64,000 nt of DNA from Coccinella septempunctata (Eukaryota; Arthropoda; Insecta; Coleoptera; Coccinellidae): contig NC_058191.1 in NCBI RefSeq assembly GCF_907165205.1, positions 16,122,501 through 16,186,500 of the forward strand, given 5' to 3'. A program made the position numbers and the translations under genes. Position 1 is the first letter of the stretch, and each line of letters starts with the position of its first letter. Below the pieces are notes generated by a model. It saw nothing but the letters and a program-made list of their open reading frames with translations, was not told where the DNA came from and made no database searches. Of the stretch, positions 20,744-33,367 are shown in pieces.

Positions 20744-22361
20744 TAATAATAATAATAATAATAATTTATTGATCCTGTAGACAACACAGTGTATAGGACA
20801 AGTCATTGTACAAATTATTCAATCCTCATTAACAATTATAGGACAATCCTGATAAAATTCTACAACAGAATAATAACATTTGGATAGCAGTATGTTCTTG
20901 ACTTTTATTTTGAATGGTGTAAAACTGAGGGACTTCAACGTTTTAGGCAGGCAGTTGTACATTTTGATACTCTGATACAAAGGAGAGTTCTCAAACTTAC
21001 GAGTTTTATGCCTCGGTAAAAGTAAAATATCTTGATTTCTAGTGTGATAATCATGGTAATCAGATAATTTGGTCCATTCATTAATATTTTCTTTAGCATA
21101 GAGCAAACATCTGAATATGTAAATACATGGCAATGATAGTAAGTTATGTGCAATGAAAGTTGGTCGACAGGATGTGCGTGCAGACAAATTGAAAATTCTG
21201 CGTATGATACGTTTCTGAGCGACGAAAGCTCTGTTGAAATCAACACAGCTACCCCAGATTATGATATTATAGGAAAGGTGACTGAAAACAAGGCTATAAT
21301 AAACTTGAATTAACGAACTGAGGGGTAGCTTATCCCTTACTCTATTGATTGCATAAAATGAAGAATTCAGCTTCTTGCAGAGCATATCAACATGTGCAGA
21401 CCAGCTCATTTTCCTATCCATATATATACCCAAAAATTTAGTACTGGCAGAAGATGTTATCACTGTATTAGAATGGCGCATTATTAAAGTGTCATCAGGA
21501 CCATTTCTCGATCCGAAGTAGATACAGACTGTCTTGTTAACATTTACCACAACTCTGTTTGCCCGGCACCAACAAACGAACTGACCTATAATTGCCTCGC
21601 AAGCCTGGCGAAGCTCCTCCCTACTCCGTGCCAAAACAACTACCGATGTGTCATCGGCAAACAGAACCAACAAAAAAAGAAATATGTGAATTGGCAAATC
21701 ATTAATGAACAATAAAAATAATAATGGTCCCAGGACGGAGCCCTGGGGAACTCCACAATCAATAGGGAACTTTTCCGAATAGGTGGAACCAACTCTAACA
21801 CGCATATATGTTTGATTGAGGTAGCTACGCAACCAGTCAAGAAATATTCCCCTGAACCCTAGGCTGTAGCATTTAGTTAAAATAAATTCAAACGATAGTG
21901 TGTCGAAGGCACAAGACAAGTCAAAAAACAGACCTGCAACATGTGAGTTGCTATCCATACCCTGGTACACGGATTCTATGAAACTAAGCGCAGCCGTCTG
22001 CGTTGACCGGCCACTCCTGAAGCCATGCTGAGCTGGACTCAGTATTTTAAACTTATTTAGGTATTTCGACATTCTAGCAAAAACTATTTTCTCAACGATC
22101 TTAGACAAAACGCTCAAAATAGAAATAGGACGATAATTAGTGATTTCATCCAGGTTGCCTCCTTTATGTATCGGTATTACAAAGGATTCCTTGAGGGCAT
22201 TGGGAAATCTACCATTCGATATTGAAAGATTGATGATATGAGCCAGGTGATCACCTATCACCTCAGCAATGGATTTTACAACCTTAGTTGAGATATAATT
22301 TAATCCTATGCATTGCTTGTTTTTTAAATTCTTGATTGATTCCAAGACATCAAATTTAGTT
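20744..22361 (-). mobile_element. 5'-truncated CR1-like LINE with ATT-repeat tail
   Basis: The 5' end meets satellite near 22361. The 3' end is a (TTA/ATT)n microsatellite at about 20744-20764 instead of poly-A. It contains the RT frame at 20819-22345 and a ~75-bp 3' UTR. It sits exactly where the composite unit gives way to the main satellite array. No clean target duplication was found, so rearrangement may have accompanied insertion. Confidence 0.8.
20819..22345 (-). CDS. Reverse transcriptase of CR1-like LINE (ORF2 C-terminal two-thirds)
   Basis: RNA-directed DNA polymerase that would copy element RNA at a nicked target. The frame of 508 codons is uninterrupted and remains open a few codons upstream into satellite, so no true start is present; the TTG at 22345 is nominal. 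RT motifs are in order: IPIHKGG and YRPISILSVLSKIVEK (55-86), GFRSGRST (108-115), FFDLSCAFD with the first catalytic Asp (140-148), GVPQGSVLGP (198-207) and FADD with the catalytic Asp pair (229-232). The C-terminal domain with YHTRN near residue 430 follows. The endonuclease domain is missing. Motif wording resembles the CR1/Daphne/Crack group more than the Jockey copies nearby. Absence of stops suggests a recent insertion. Confidence 0.85.
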   Translation of the reverse strand: MESIKNLKNKQCIGLNYISTKVVKSIAEVIGDHLAHIINLSISNGRFPNALKESFVIPIHKGGNLDEITNYRPISILSVLSKIVEKIVFARMSKYLNKFKILSPAQHGFRSGRSTQTAALSFIESVYQGMDSNSHVAGLFFDLSCAFDTLSFEFILTKCYSLGFRGIFLDWLRSYLNQTYMRVRVGSTYSEKFPIDCGVPQGSVLGPLLFLLFINDLPIHIFLFLLVLFADDTSVVVLARSREELRQACEAIIGQFVCWCRANRVVVNVNKTVCIYFGSRNGPDDTLIMRHSNTVITSSASTKFLGIYMDRKMSWSAHVDMLCKKLNSSFYAINRVRDKLPLSSLIQVYYSLVFSHLSYNIIIWGSCVDFNRAFVAQKRIIRRIFNLSARTSCRPTFIAHNLLSLPCIYIFRCLLYAKENINEWTKLSDYHDYHTRNQDILLLPRHKTRKFENSPLYQSIKMYNCLPKTLKSLSFTPFKIKVKNILLSKCYYSVVEFYQDCPIIVNED

Positions 22362-25300
22362 ACAGATTTCAGTGGTCAATTCGGCAAAGTGTGATATCAA
22401 TTCCTCGAAAACTGTTAGATCAATTCGAACCAAATCTTGAAACTGCACATAGTTTTCGGATTGAGATGCACATGTTGAAATTCAGTTCGATAGTTCAGAT
22501 AGGAATTGAGATTTCAGTGGTCCATTCGGCAAACTGTGATATCAATTCCTCGAAAACTGTTGGATCAATTCGAACCAAATCTTGAAACTGCACATAGTTT
22601 TCGGATTGAGATGCACATGTTGAATTTCAGTTCGATAGTTCAGATAGGAAGTGAGATTTCAATGGTCAATTCGGCAAAGTGTGATATCAATTCCTCGAAA
22701 ACTGTTGGTTCAATTCGAACCAAATCTTGAAATTTCACATAGTTTTCGAATTGAGATGCACATGTTGAATTTCAGTATGATAGTTCTGATAGGAATTCAG
22801 ATTTCAGTGGTCGATTCGACAAAATATCATTTCAATTCCCAAGGAACTATTGGATCAATTCGACCCAAATCCCGAAACTGTATTCAGTTTTCGAATTGAG
22901 ATGCACATGTTGAATTTCAGTTCGATAGTTAGATGGGAATTGAGATTTCAGTGGTCCATTCGGCAAACTGTGATATCAATTCCTCAAAAACTGTTGGATC
23001 AATTCGACCCAAATCTTGAAACTGCACATAGTTTTCGGATTGAGATGCACCTGTTGAATTTCAGTTCGATAGTTCAGATAGGAATCAAGATTTCAGTGGT
23101 CTTTTCGGCAAAGTGTGATATCAATTCCTCAAAAACTGTTGGATCAATTCGAACCAAATCTCGAAACAGCACATAGTTTTCGAATTGAGATGCACATGTT
23201 GAATTTCAGTTCGATAGTTCTGATAGGAATTGAGATTTCAGTGGTCGATTCGACAAAATATCATTTCAATTCCTCAAAAACTGTTGGACCAATTCGCCCC
23301 ATATCTTGAAACTGCACATAGTTTTCGAATTGAGATGCACATGTTGAATTTCAGTTCGATAGTTCAGATAGGAATTGAGATTTCAGTGGTCGATTCGACA
23401 AAATATCATTTCAGTTCCTAAGGAACTCTTGGTTCAATTCGAACCAAATCTTGAAATTTCACACAGTTTTCGAATTGAGATGCACATGTTGAATTTCAGT
23501 TCGATAGTTCAGATAGGAATTGAGATTTCAGTGGTCCATTCGGCAAACTGTGATATCAATTCCTCGAAAACTGTTGGATCAATTCCAACCAAATCTTGAA
23601 ACAGCACATAGTTTTCGAATTGAGATGCACATGTTGAATTTCAGTTCGATAGTTCCGATAGGAATTGAGATTTCAGTGGTCGATTCAACAAAATATCATT
23701 TCAATTCCCAAGGAACTACTATTGGATCAATCGACCAAAATCTCGAAACTGTACACAGTTTTCGAATTGAGATGCACATGTTGAATTTCAAATCGATGGT
23801 TCAGATAGGAATTGAGATTTTAGTGGTCAATTCGGCAAAGTGTGATATCAATTCCCAAAAACTGTTGGATCAATTCGAACCAAATCTTGAAACTGCACAT
23901 TGTTTTCGAATTGAGATGCACATGTTGAATTTCAGATCGATAGTTCTGATAGGAATTGAGATTTCAGTGGTCGATTCGACATAGTATCATTCAATTCCGA
24001 AGGAACTATTGAATCAATTCAATCAAAATCTCGAAACTGTACACAGTCTTCGAATTGAGATGCACATTTCGAATTTCAGTTCGATAGTTATGATAGGAAT
24101 TCAGATTTCAGTGGTCCATTCGGCAAACTGTGATATCAATTCCTCGAAAACTGTTGGATCAATTCGAACCAAATCTTGAAACTGCACATAGTTTTCGGAT
24201 TGAGATGCACATGTTGAATTTCAGTTCGATAGTTCAGATAGGAATTGAGATTTCAATGGTCAATTCGGCAAAGTGTGATATCAATTCCTCGAAAACTGTT
24301 GGTTCAATTCGAACCAAATCTTGAAATTTCACATAGTTTTAGAATTGAGATGCACATGTTGAATTTCAGTTCGATAGTTCTGATAGGAATTGAGATTTCA
24401 GTGGTCGATTCGACATATTATCATTTCAATTCCTAAGGAACTATTGAATCAATTCGACCAAAATCTCGAAACTGTACACAGTTTTCGAAATGAGATGCAC
24501 ATGTTGAATTTCAGTTCGATAGTTCTGATAGGAATTGAGATTTCAGTTCTCGATTCGACATAGTATCATTTCAATTCCTAAGGAACTATTGGATCAATTC
24601 GAACCAAATCTTGAAACTGTACATTGTTTTCGAATTGAGATGCACATGTTGAATTTCAGATCGATAGTTCTGATAGGAATTGAGATTTCAGTGGACGATT
24701 CGACATAGTATCATTTCAATTCCTAAGGAACCATTGAATCAATTCAACCAAAATCTCGAAACTGTACACAGTCTTCGAATTGAGATGCACATGTTGAATT
24801 TCAGTTCGATAGTTATGATAGGAATTGAGATTTCAGTGGTCCATTCGGCAAACTGTGATATCAATTCCTCGAAAACTGTTGGATCAATTCGAACCAAATC
24901 TTGAAACTGCACATAGTTTTCGGATTGAGATGCACATGTTGAATTTCAGTTCGATAGTTCAGATAGGAATTGAGATTTCAATGGTCAATTCGGCAAAGTG
25001 TGATATCAATTCCTCGAAAACTGTTGGTTCAATTCGAACCAAATCTTGACATTTCACATAGTTTTCGAATTGAGATGCACATGTTGAATTTCAGTTCGAT
25101 AGTTCAGATAGGAATCAAGATTTCAGTGGTCTTTTCGGCATAGTGTGATATCAATTCCTCAAAAACTGTTGGATCAATTCGAACCAAATCTCGAAACAGC
25201 ACATAGTTTTCGAATTGAGATGCACATGTTGAATTTCAGTTCGATAGTTCTGATAGGAATTGAGATTTCAGTGGTCGATTCGACAAAATATCATTTCAAT

Positions 25301-28300
25301 TCCCAAGGAACTATTGGATCAATTCGACCCAAATCCCGAAACTGTATTCAGTTTTCGAATTGAGATGCACATGTTGAATTTCAGTTCGATAGTTCAGAGA
25401 GGAATTGAGATTTCAGTGGTCAATTCGGCAAAGTGTGATATCATTCCTCGAAAACTGTTGGATCAATTCGAACCAAATCTTGAAACTGCACGTAGTTTTC
25501 GGATTGAGATGCACATGGTGAATTTCAGTTCGATAGTTCAGATAGGAATCGAGATTTCAGTGGTCTTTTCGGCAAAGTGTGAAATGAATTCCTCAAAAAC
25601 TGTTGGATCAATTCCAACCAAATCTTGAAACAGTCTTTTCGGCAAAGTGTGATATCAATTCCTCAAAAACTGTTGGATCAATTCGAACCAAATCTCGAAA
25701 CAGCACATAGTTTTCGAATTGAGATGCACATGTTGAATTTCAGTTCGATAGTTCAGATAGGAATTGAGATTTCAGTGGTCAATTCGGCAAAGTGTGATAT
25801 CAATTCCTCGAAAACTGTTGGTTCAATTCAAACCAAATCTTGACATTTCACATAGTTTTCGAATTGAGATGCACATGTTGAATTTCAGTTCGATAGTTCA
25901 GATAGGAATTGAGATTTCAATGGTCAATTCGGCAAAGTGTGATATCAATTCCTCGAAAACTGTTGGTTCAATTCAAACCAAATCTTGACATTTCACATAG
26001 TTTTCGAATTGAGATGCACATGTTGAATTTCAGTTCGATAGTTCAGATAGGAATCAAGATTTCAGTGGTCTTTTCGGCAAAGTGTGATATCAATTCCTCA
26101 AAAACTGTTGGATCAATTCGAACCAAATCTCGAAACAGCACATAGTTTTCGAATTGAGATGCACATGTTGAATTTCAGTTCGATAGTTCTGATAGGAATT
26201 GAGATTTCAGTGGTCGATTCGACAAAATATCATTTCAATTCCTCAAAAACTGTTGGACCAATTCGCCCCAAATCTTGAAACTGCACATAGTTTTCGAATT
26301 GAGATGCACATGTTGAATTTCAGTTCGATAGTTCAGATAGGAATTGAGATTTCAGTGGTCGATTCGACAAAATATCATTTCAGTTCCTAAGGAACTCTTG
26401 GTTTAATTCGAACCAAATCTTGAAATTTCACACAGTTTTCGAATTGAGATGCACATGTTGAATTTCAGTTCGGTAGTTCAGATAGGAATTGAGATTTCAG
26501 TGGTCAATTCGGCAAAGTGTGATATCAATTCCTCGAAAACTGTTGGATCAATTCCAACCAAATCTTGAAACAGCACATAGTTTTCGAATTGAGATGCACA
26601 TGTTGAATTTCAGTTCGATAGTTCCGATAGGAATTGAGATTTCAGTGGTCGATTCAACAAAATATCATTTCAATTCCCAAGGAACAATTGGATCAATCGA
26701 CCAAAATCTCGAAACTGTACACAGTTTTCGAATTGAGATGCACATGTTGAATTTCAAATCGATAGTTCAGATAGGAATTGAGATTTTAGTGGTCAATTCG
26801 GCAAAGTGTGATATCAATTCCCAAAAACTGTTGGATCAATTCGAACCAAATCTTGAAACTGTACACAGTCTTCGAATTGAGATGCACATTTCGAATTTCA
26901 GTTCGATAGTTATGATAGGAATTGAGATTTCAGTGGTCCATTCGGCAAACTGTGATATCAATTCCTCGAAAACTGTTGGATCAATTCGAACCAAATCTCG
27001 AAACAGCACATGGTTTGAGAGATTGAGATGCACATGTTGAATTTCAGTATGATAGTTCTGATAGGAATTCAGATTTCAGTGGTCAATTCGGCAAAGTGTG
27101 ATATCAATTCCTCGAAAACTGTTAGATCAATTCGAACCAAATCTTGAAACTGCACATAGTTTTCGGATTGAGATGCACATGTTGAAATTCAGTTCGATAG
27201 TTCAGATAGGAATTGAGATTTCAGTGGTCCATTCGGCAAAGTGTGATATCAATTCCTCGAAAACTGTTGGTTCAATTCGAACCAAATCTTGAAATTTCAC
27301 ATAGTTTTCGAATTGAGATGCACATGTTGAATTTCAGTATGATAGTTCTGATAGGAATTCAGATTTCAATGGTCAATTCGGCAAAGTGTGATATCAATTC
27401 CTCGAAAACTGTTGGTTCAATTCAAACCAAATCTTGACATTTCACATAGTTTTCGAATTGAGATGCACATGTTGAATTTCAGTTCGATAGTTCAGATAGG
27501 AATCAAGATTTCAGTGGTCTTTTCGGCAAAGTGTGATATCAATTCCTCAAAAACTGTTGGATCAATTCGAACCAAATCTCGAAACAGCACATAGTTTTCG
27601 AATTGAGATGCACATGTTGAATTTCAGTTCGATAGTTCTGATAGGAATTGAGATTTCAGTGGTCGATTCGACAAAATATCATTTCAATTCCTCAAAAACT
27701 GTTGGACCAATTCGCCCCATATCTTGAAACTGCACATAGTTTTCGAATTGAGATGCACATGTTGAATTTCAGTTCGATAGTTCAGATAGGAATTGAGATT
27801 TCAGTGGTCGATTCGACAAAATATCATTTCAGTTCCTAAGGAACTCTTGGTTTAATTCGAACCAAATCTTGAAATTTCACACAGTTTTCGAATTGAGATG
27901 CACATGTTGAATTTCAGTTCGGTAGTTCAGATAGGAATTGAGATTTCAGTGGTCAATTCGGCAAAGTGTGATATCAATTCCTCGAAAACTGTTGGATCAA
28001 TTCCAACCAAATCTTGAAACAGCACATAGTTTTCGAATTGAGATGCACATGTTGAATTTCAGTTCGATAGTTCCGATAGGAATTGAGATTTCAGTGGTCG
28101 ATTCAACAAAATATCATTTCAATTCCCAAGGAACAATTGGATCAATCGACCAAAATCTCGAAACTGTACACAGTTTTCGAATTGAGATGCACATGTTGAA
28201 TTTCAAATCGATAGTTCAGATAGGAATTGAGATTTTAGTGGTCAATTCGGCAAAGTGTGATATCAATTCCCAAAAACTGTTGGATCAATTCGAACCAAAT

Positions 28301-31300
28301 CTTGAAACTGTACACAGTCTTCGAATTGAGATGCACATTTCGAATTTCAGTTCGATAGTTATGATAGGAATTGAGATTTCAGTGGTCCATTCGGCAACCT
28401 GTGATATCAATTCCTCGAAAACTGTTGGATCAATTCGAACCAAATCTCGAAACAGCACATGGTTTGAGAGATTGAGATGCACATGTTGAATTTCAGTATG
28501 ATAGTTCTGATAGGAATTCAGATTTCAGTGGTCAATTCGGCAAAGTGTGATATCAATTCCTCGAAAACTGTTAGATCAATTCGAACCAAATCTTGAAACT
28601 GCACATAGTTTTCGGATTGAGATGCACATGTTGAAATTCAGTTCGATAGTTCAGATAGGAATTGAGATTTCAGTGGTCCATTCGGCAAACTGTGATATCA
28701 ATTCCTCGAAAAATGTTGGATCAATTCGAACCAAATCTTGAAACTGCACATAGTTTTCGGATTGAGATGCACATGTTGAATTTCAGTTCGATAGTTCAGA
28801 TAGGAAGTGAGATTTCAATGGTCAATTCGGCAAAGTGTGATATCAATTCCTCGAAAACTGTTGGTTCAATTCGAACCAAATCTTGAAATTTCACATAGTT
28901 TTCGAATTGAGATGCACATGTTGAATTTCAGTATGATAGTTCTGATAGGAATTCAGATTTCAGTGGTCGATTCGACAAAATATCATTTCAATTCCCAAGG
29001 AACTATTGGATCAATTCGACGCAAATCCCGAAACTGTATTCAGTTTTCGAATTGAGATGCACATGTTGAATTTCAGTTCGATAGTTAGATAGGAATTGAG
29101 ATTTCAGTGGTCCATTCGGCAAACTGTGATATCAATTCCTCAAAAACTGTTGGATCAATTCGACCCAAATCTTGAAACTGCACATAGTTTTCGGATTGAG
29201 ATGCACCTGTTGAATTTCAGTTCGATAGTTCAGATAGGAATCAAGATTTCAGTGGTCTTTTCGGCAAAGTGTGATATCAATTCCTCAAAAACTGTTGGAT
29301 CAATTCGAACCAAATCTCGAAACAGCACATAGTTTTCGAATTGAGATGCACATGTTGAATTTCAGTTCGATAGTTCTGATAGGAATTGAGATTTCAGTGG
29401 TCGATTCGACAAAATATCATTTCAATTCCTCAAAAACTGTTGGACCAATTCGCCCCATATCTTGAAACTGCACATAGTTTTAGAATTGAGATGCACATGT
29501 TGAATTTCAGTTCGATAGTTCAGATAGGAATTGAGATTTCAGTATTCAATTCGGCAAAGTGTGATATCAATTCTCCGAAAACTGTTGGATCAATTCGATC
29601 CAAATCTTGAAACTGCACATACTTTTCGAATTGAGATGCACATGTTGAATTTCAGTTCGATAGTTTAGATAGGAATTGAGATTTCAGTGGTCTATACGGC
29701 AAAGTGTGATATCAATTCCTAAAAACTGTTAGATCAATTCGAACCAAATCTTGAAACTGCACATAAATTTCGGATTGAGATGCAAATGTTGAATTTCAGT
29801 TCGATAGTTCAGATAGGAATCGAGATTTCGGTGGTCTTTTCGGCAGAGTGTGAGATCAATTCCTCAAAAACTGTTGGTTCAATTCGAACCAAATCTTGAA
29901 ATTTCACACAGTTTTCGAATTGAGATGCACATGTTGAAATTCAGTTCGATAGTTCAGATAGGAATTGAGATTTCAGTGGTCAATTCAGCAAAGTCTGATA
30001 TCAATTCCTCGAAAACTGTTGGATCAATTCGAACCAAATCTTGAAACTGCACATAGTTTTCGGATTGAGATGCACATGTTGAATTTCAGTTCGATAGTTC
30101 TGATAGGAATTGAGATTTCAGTGGTCGATTCGACAAAATATCATTTCAATTCCCAAGGAACTATTGGATCAATTCGACCCAAATCCCGAAACTGTACTCA
30201 GTTTTCGAATTGAGATGCACATGTTGAATTTCAGTTCGATAGTTCAGATAGGAATTGAGATTTCAGTGGTCAATTGGGCAAAGTGTGATATCAATTCCTA
30301 AAAACTGTTGGAACAATTCGAACCAAATCTTGAAACTGCACATAGTTGTCGTATTGAGATGCACCTGTTGAATTTCAGTTCGATAGTTCAGATAGGAATT
30401 GAGATTTCAGTGGTCAATTCGGCAAACTGTGATATCAATTCCTCGAAAACTGTTGGATCAATTCGAACCAAATCTTGAAACTGCATATAGTTTTCGGATT
30501 GAGATGCACATGTTGAATTTCAGTTCGATAGTTCAGATAGGAATCGAGATTTCGGTGGTTTTTTCGGCAAAGTGTGATATCAATTCCTCGAAAACTGTTG
30601 GATCAATTCGAACCAAATCTTGAAATTTCACACAGTTTTCGAATTGAGATGCACATGTTGAAATTCAGTTCGATAGTTCAGATAGGAATTGAGATTTCAG
30701 TGGTCGATTCGACAAAATATCATTTCAACTCCCAAGGAACTATTGGATCAATTCGACCCAAATCCCGAAACTGTACTCAGTTTTCGAATTGAGATGCACA
30801 TGTTGAATTTCAGTTCGATAGTTCAGATAGGAATTGAGATTTCAGTGGTCAATTCGGCAAAGTGTGATATCAATTCCTAAAAACTGTTGGATCAATTCGA
30901 ACCAAATCTTGAAACTGCACATAGTTTTCGAATTGAGATGCACATGTTGAATTTCAGTTCGATAGTTCTGATAGGAATTGAGATTTCAGTGGTCGATTCG
31001 ACATATTATCATTTCAATTCCTAAGGAACTATTGGATCAATTCGACCAAAATCTCGAAACTGTACACAGTTTTCGAAATGAGATGCAAATGTTGAATTTC
31101 AGTTCGATAGTTCTGATAGGAATTGAGATTTCAGTGGTCTATTCGGCAAAGTGTGATATCAATTCCTCAAACACTGTTGGATCAATTCGACCCAAATCTT
31201 GAAACTGCACATCGTTTTCGGATTGAGATGCACCTGTTGAATTTCAGTTCGATAGTTCAGATAGGAATCGAGATTTCAGTGGCCTTTTCAACAAAGTGTG

Positions 31301-31942
31301 ATATCAATTCCTCAAAAACTGTTGGATCAATTCGACCCAAATCCCGAAACTGTACTCAGTTTTCGAATTGAGATGCACATGTTGAATTTCAGTTCGTTAG
31401 TTCAGATAGGAATTGAGATTTCAGTGGTCGATTCGACATATTATCATTTCAATTCCTAAGGAACTATTGGATCGATTCGACCAAAATCTCGGAACTGTAC
31501 ACAGTTTTCGAAATGAGATGCACATGTTGAATTTCAGTTCGATAGTTCTGATAGGAATTGAGATTTCAGTGGTCGATTCGACAAAATATTATTTCAATTC
31601 CCAAGGAACTATTGGATCAATTCGACCCAAATCCCGAAACTGCACATAGTTTTCGGATTGAGATGCACCTGTTGAATTTCAGTTCGATAATTCAGATAGG
31701 AATTGAGATTTCAGTGGTCAATTCGGCAAAGTGTGATATCAATTCCTCGAAAAATGTTGGATCAATTCGAACCACATCTCGAAACAGCACATGGTTTTCG
31801 AATTGAGATGCACATGTTGAATTTCAGTTCGATAGTTCTGATAGGAATTGAGATTTCAGTGGCCGATTCGACAAAATATCATTTCAATTCCCAAGGAACT
31901 ATTGGATCAATTCGACCCAAATCCCGAAACTGTACTCAGTTT
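22362..31942 (+). repeat. Main 145-bp satellite array (~66 monomers) with 10-mer higher-order repeat
   Basis: Monomers recur every 145 bp in one orientation; for example, matching starts lie at 23230, 23375 and 23520. Two main classes alternate irregularly: one with ATTCGGCAAAGTGTGATATC and one with GATTCGACAAAATATCATTT. A third variant reads TCTTTTCGGCAAAG. A 1449-bp unit (ten monomers) repeats exactly at 26084/27533, 26199/27648, 26489/27938 and 27098/28547. A longer repeat links 22506-23421 to 28662-29577 (offset 6156). Each monomer is internally made of AATTGA/TCAATT words. Short open frames arise because the monomer has few stops; they are not genes. Confidence 0.93.
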
Positions 31943-32216
31943 CTCCCTTTCTGTCAGAAGCAACGAACTGAAATTCAACATATGCATCTCAATTCGAAAA
32001 CTATCTACAGTTACAGTTTCAAGATTTGGCTCGAATTGATCCAACAATTTTTGTGAAATTGATTTCACACTTCGCCGAATTGACCACTGAAATCTCAATT
32101 CCTATCTGAATTATCGAATTGAATGAAACTCAATACGTATATCTCAGTTCAAAAATTGTGTACAGTTTCGAGATTTGGATCGAATTTTGATGGTCAATCA
32201 ATAAAAGAAAAACTTG
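31942..32216 (-). repeat. Satellite in opposite orientation before H1 copy C
   Basis: At about 31942 the array switches strand and joins the segment that directly duplicates 11694-11940. It includes a 6-bp TACAGT duplication not seen in the other copy. Confidence 0.7.
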
Positions 32217-32572
32217 TATTCATCATGAATTGTTCGACCAAGGAGACTCAAATTTCGAAATAATAACTAATGATAAGAATATCCGGGAACCTTGACATGA
32301 GCGACTTTCGCAAGTCTGGGAAGAATAGTTTCGGTCCGTCAAAAATGACATATCGTCTTTTTTTCCATATCGCATTCGTCCGAAATACGATGCAATGATG
32401 AACCCAATAATTGGTACAAATAAAAAATTCTAAATTCCTCGAGATTGCGCAGGAAACTTGCAATTTCAAGTCCTTAGCAATAATTTACCAACCAATCGCC
32501 CGTCAAATTTCCGTCAACTTCGCTAATATCGGTACCACTATCAGAAGAAATCTAAGGTGTAAAGGTTAAACA
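32217..32572 (+). promoter_or_regulatory. Histone H1 5' flank (copy C)
   Basis: Counterpart of 11941-12298, highly similar and ending at the H1 ATG. The sequence just before the start reads GGTTAAACAATG in both full-length copies. Confidence 0.4.
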
Positions 32573-33229
32573 ATGTCATTTTCAACTTCCGAGTCTGAAA
32601 TGCGACAGGCAACTACGCCCGCCACTGCTGTTGGTAAGACGCTGAAAAAAGCTGAGAAAAAAACCTCAGCAAGGTCAAAACATGTCAAACCCAGCCATCC
32701 CCCAACTTCCGATATGGTTAATCGTGCCATCAAAGGATTGAAAGAAAGGAGCGGATCCTCGTTGCATGCTATCAAGAAATACATCGGTTCGAATTACAAG
32801 GTCGATTCTGAAAAACTTGCACCGTTCATAAGAAAAGACCGCTGTACAGTCCGGTTCCTTGATTCAGACCAAAGGAAAAGAAGCGTCTGGTTCTTTCAAA
32901 TTGGCCGCTGGCGGTTCTACAACAAACGCGTCGAAGAAATTTGCGAAAAAATTGGTCAAGTCGGCCGATGGAGCAAATAAGAATGCATCACCTACAATGG
33001 CAGCCGACAAGAAGAACACATCACCTGCCAGGTCTACATCTATCTAGTGAGTAGGTCGGAAAAGAGAGCGGCAATTGCAACAGAAAAGAAGCCAAAATTA
33101 ACGAAATCTCCCTCGAAAGCTAAGAAGGCAAACAAAAAGCCGACGAAGAAGTCCAAAGCACCGAAACCAAAAACGGTCAAATCAGTAACGGCTCCGAAGA
33201 AAGTAACGTCTCCCAAAAAGCAAAAGTAA
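32573..33229 (+). pseudogene. Histone H1 pseudogene (copy C)
   Basis: The N-terminus and first half of the globular domain are open for 88 codons: H15 domain from residue 42 (HPPTSDMVN), then KERSGSSLHAIKKYIG and NYKVDSEKLAPFIRK. At 32837 about eight bases are missing compared with copy B, shifting the frame; that reading ends at TAA after 135 codons. The true H1 tail continues in another frame from 32859, is broken again near 33044 by a small insertion, and resumes to TAA at 33227-33229. Unlike copy B it has no TAG in the globular domain, so the copies decayed independently. Direct duplication with copy B extends from about 31942 to 33367. Confidence 0.88.
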
Positions 33230-33266
33230 AACGTATATAATTTTGGAAGGAAAAAAATTTAAATCC

Positions 33267-33282
33267 GGTCCTTTTCAGGGCC
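33267..33282 (+). terminator. Histone mRNA 3' stem-loop (copy C)
   Basis: GGTCCTTTTCAGGGCC is identical to copies A and B, 37 bp past the stop. It is preserved although the coding part has decayed. Confidence 0.85.
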
Positions 33283-33367
33283 TCTAGAATTTTCTATCAA
33301 ATATTACTTTTATAGATTTTCGCTCGCTAGAGATACGATGTCAGACAAGATGTTTTCATCGAACACG

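Noticed and set aside
22506..31806. Dozens of 60-180-codon frames (MRFQWSIRQ... type) in the satellite
   Set aside because: They recur with the 145-bp monomer in shifting frames on repeats of low stop content. They reflect sequence composition, with no start context or independent conservation.
22362..31942. CRISPR array (regular repeats and spacers)
   Set aside because: The whole 145-bp period is conserved, with no unique spacers and no cas genes, in a eukaryotic context.
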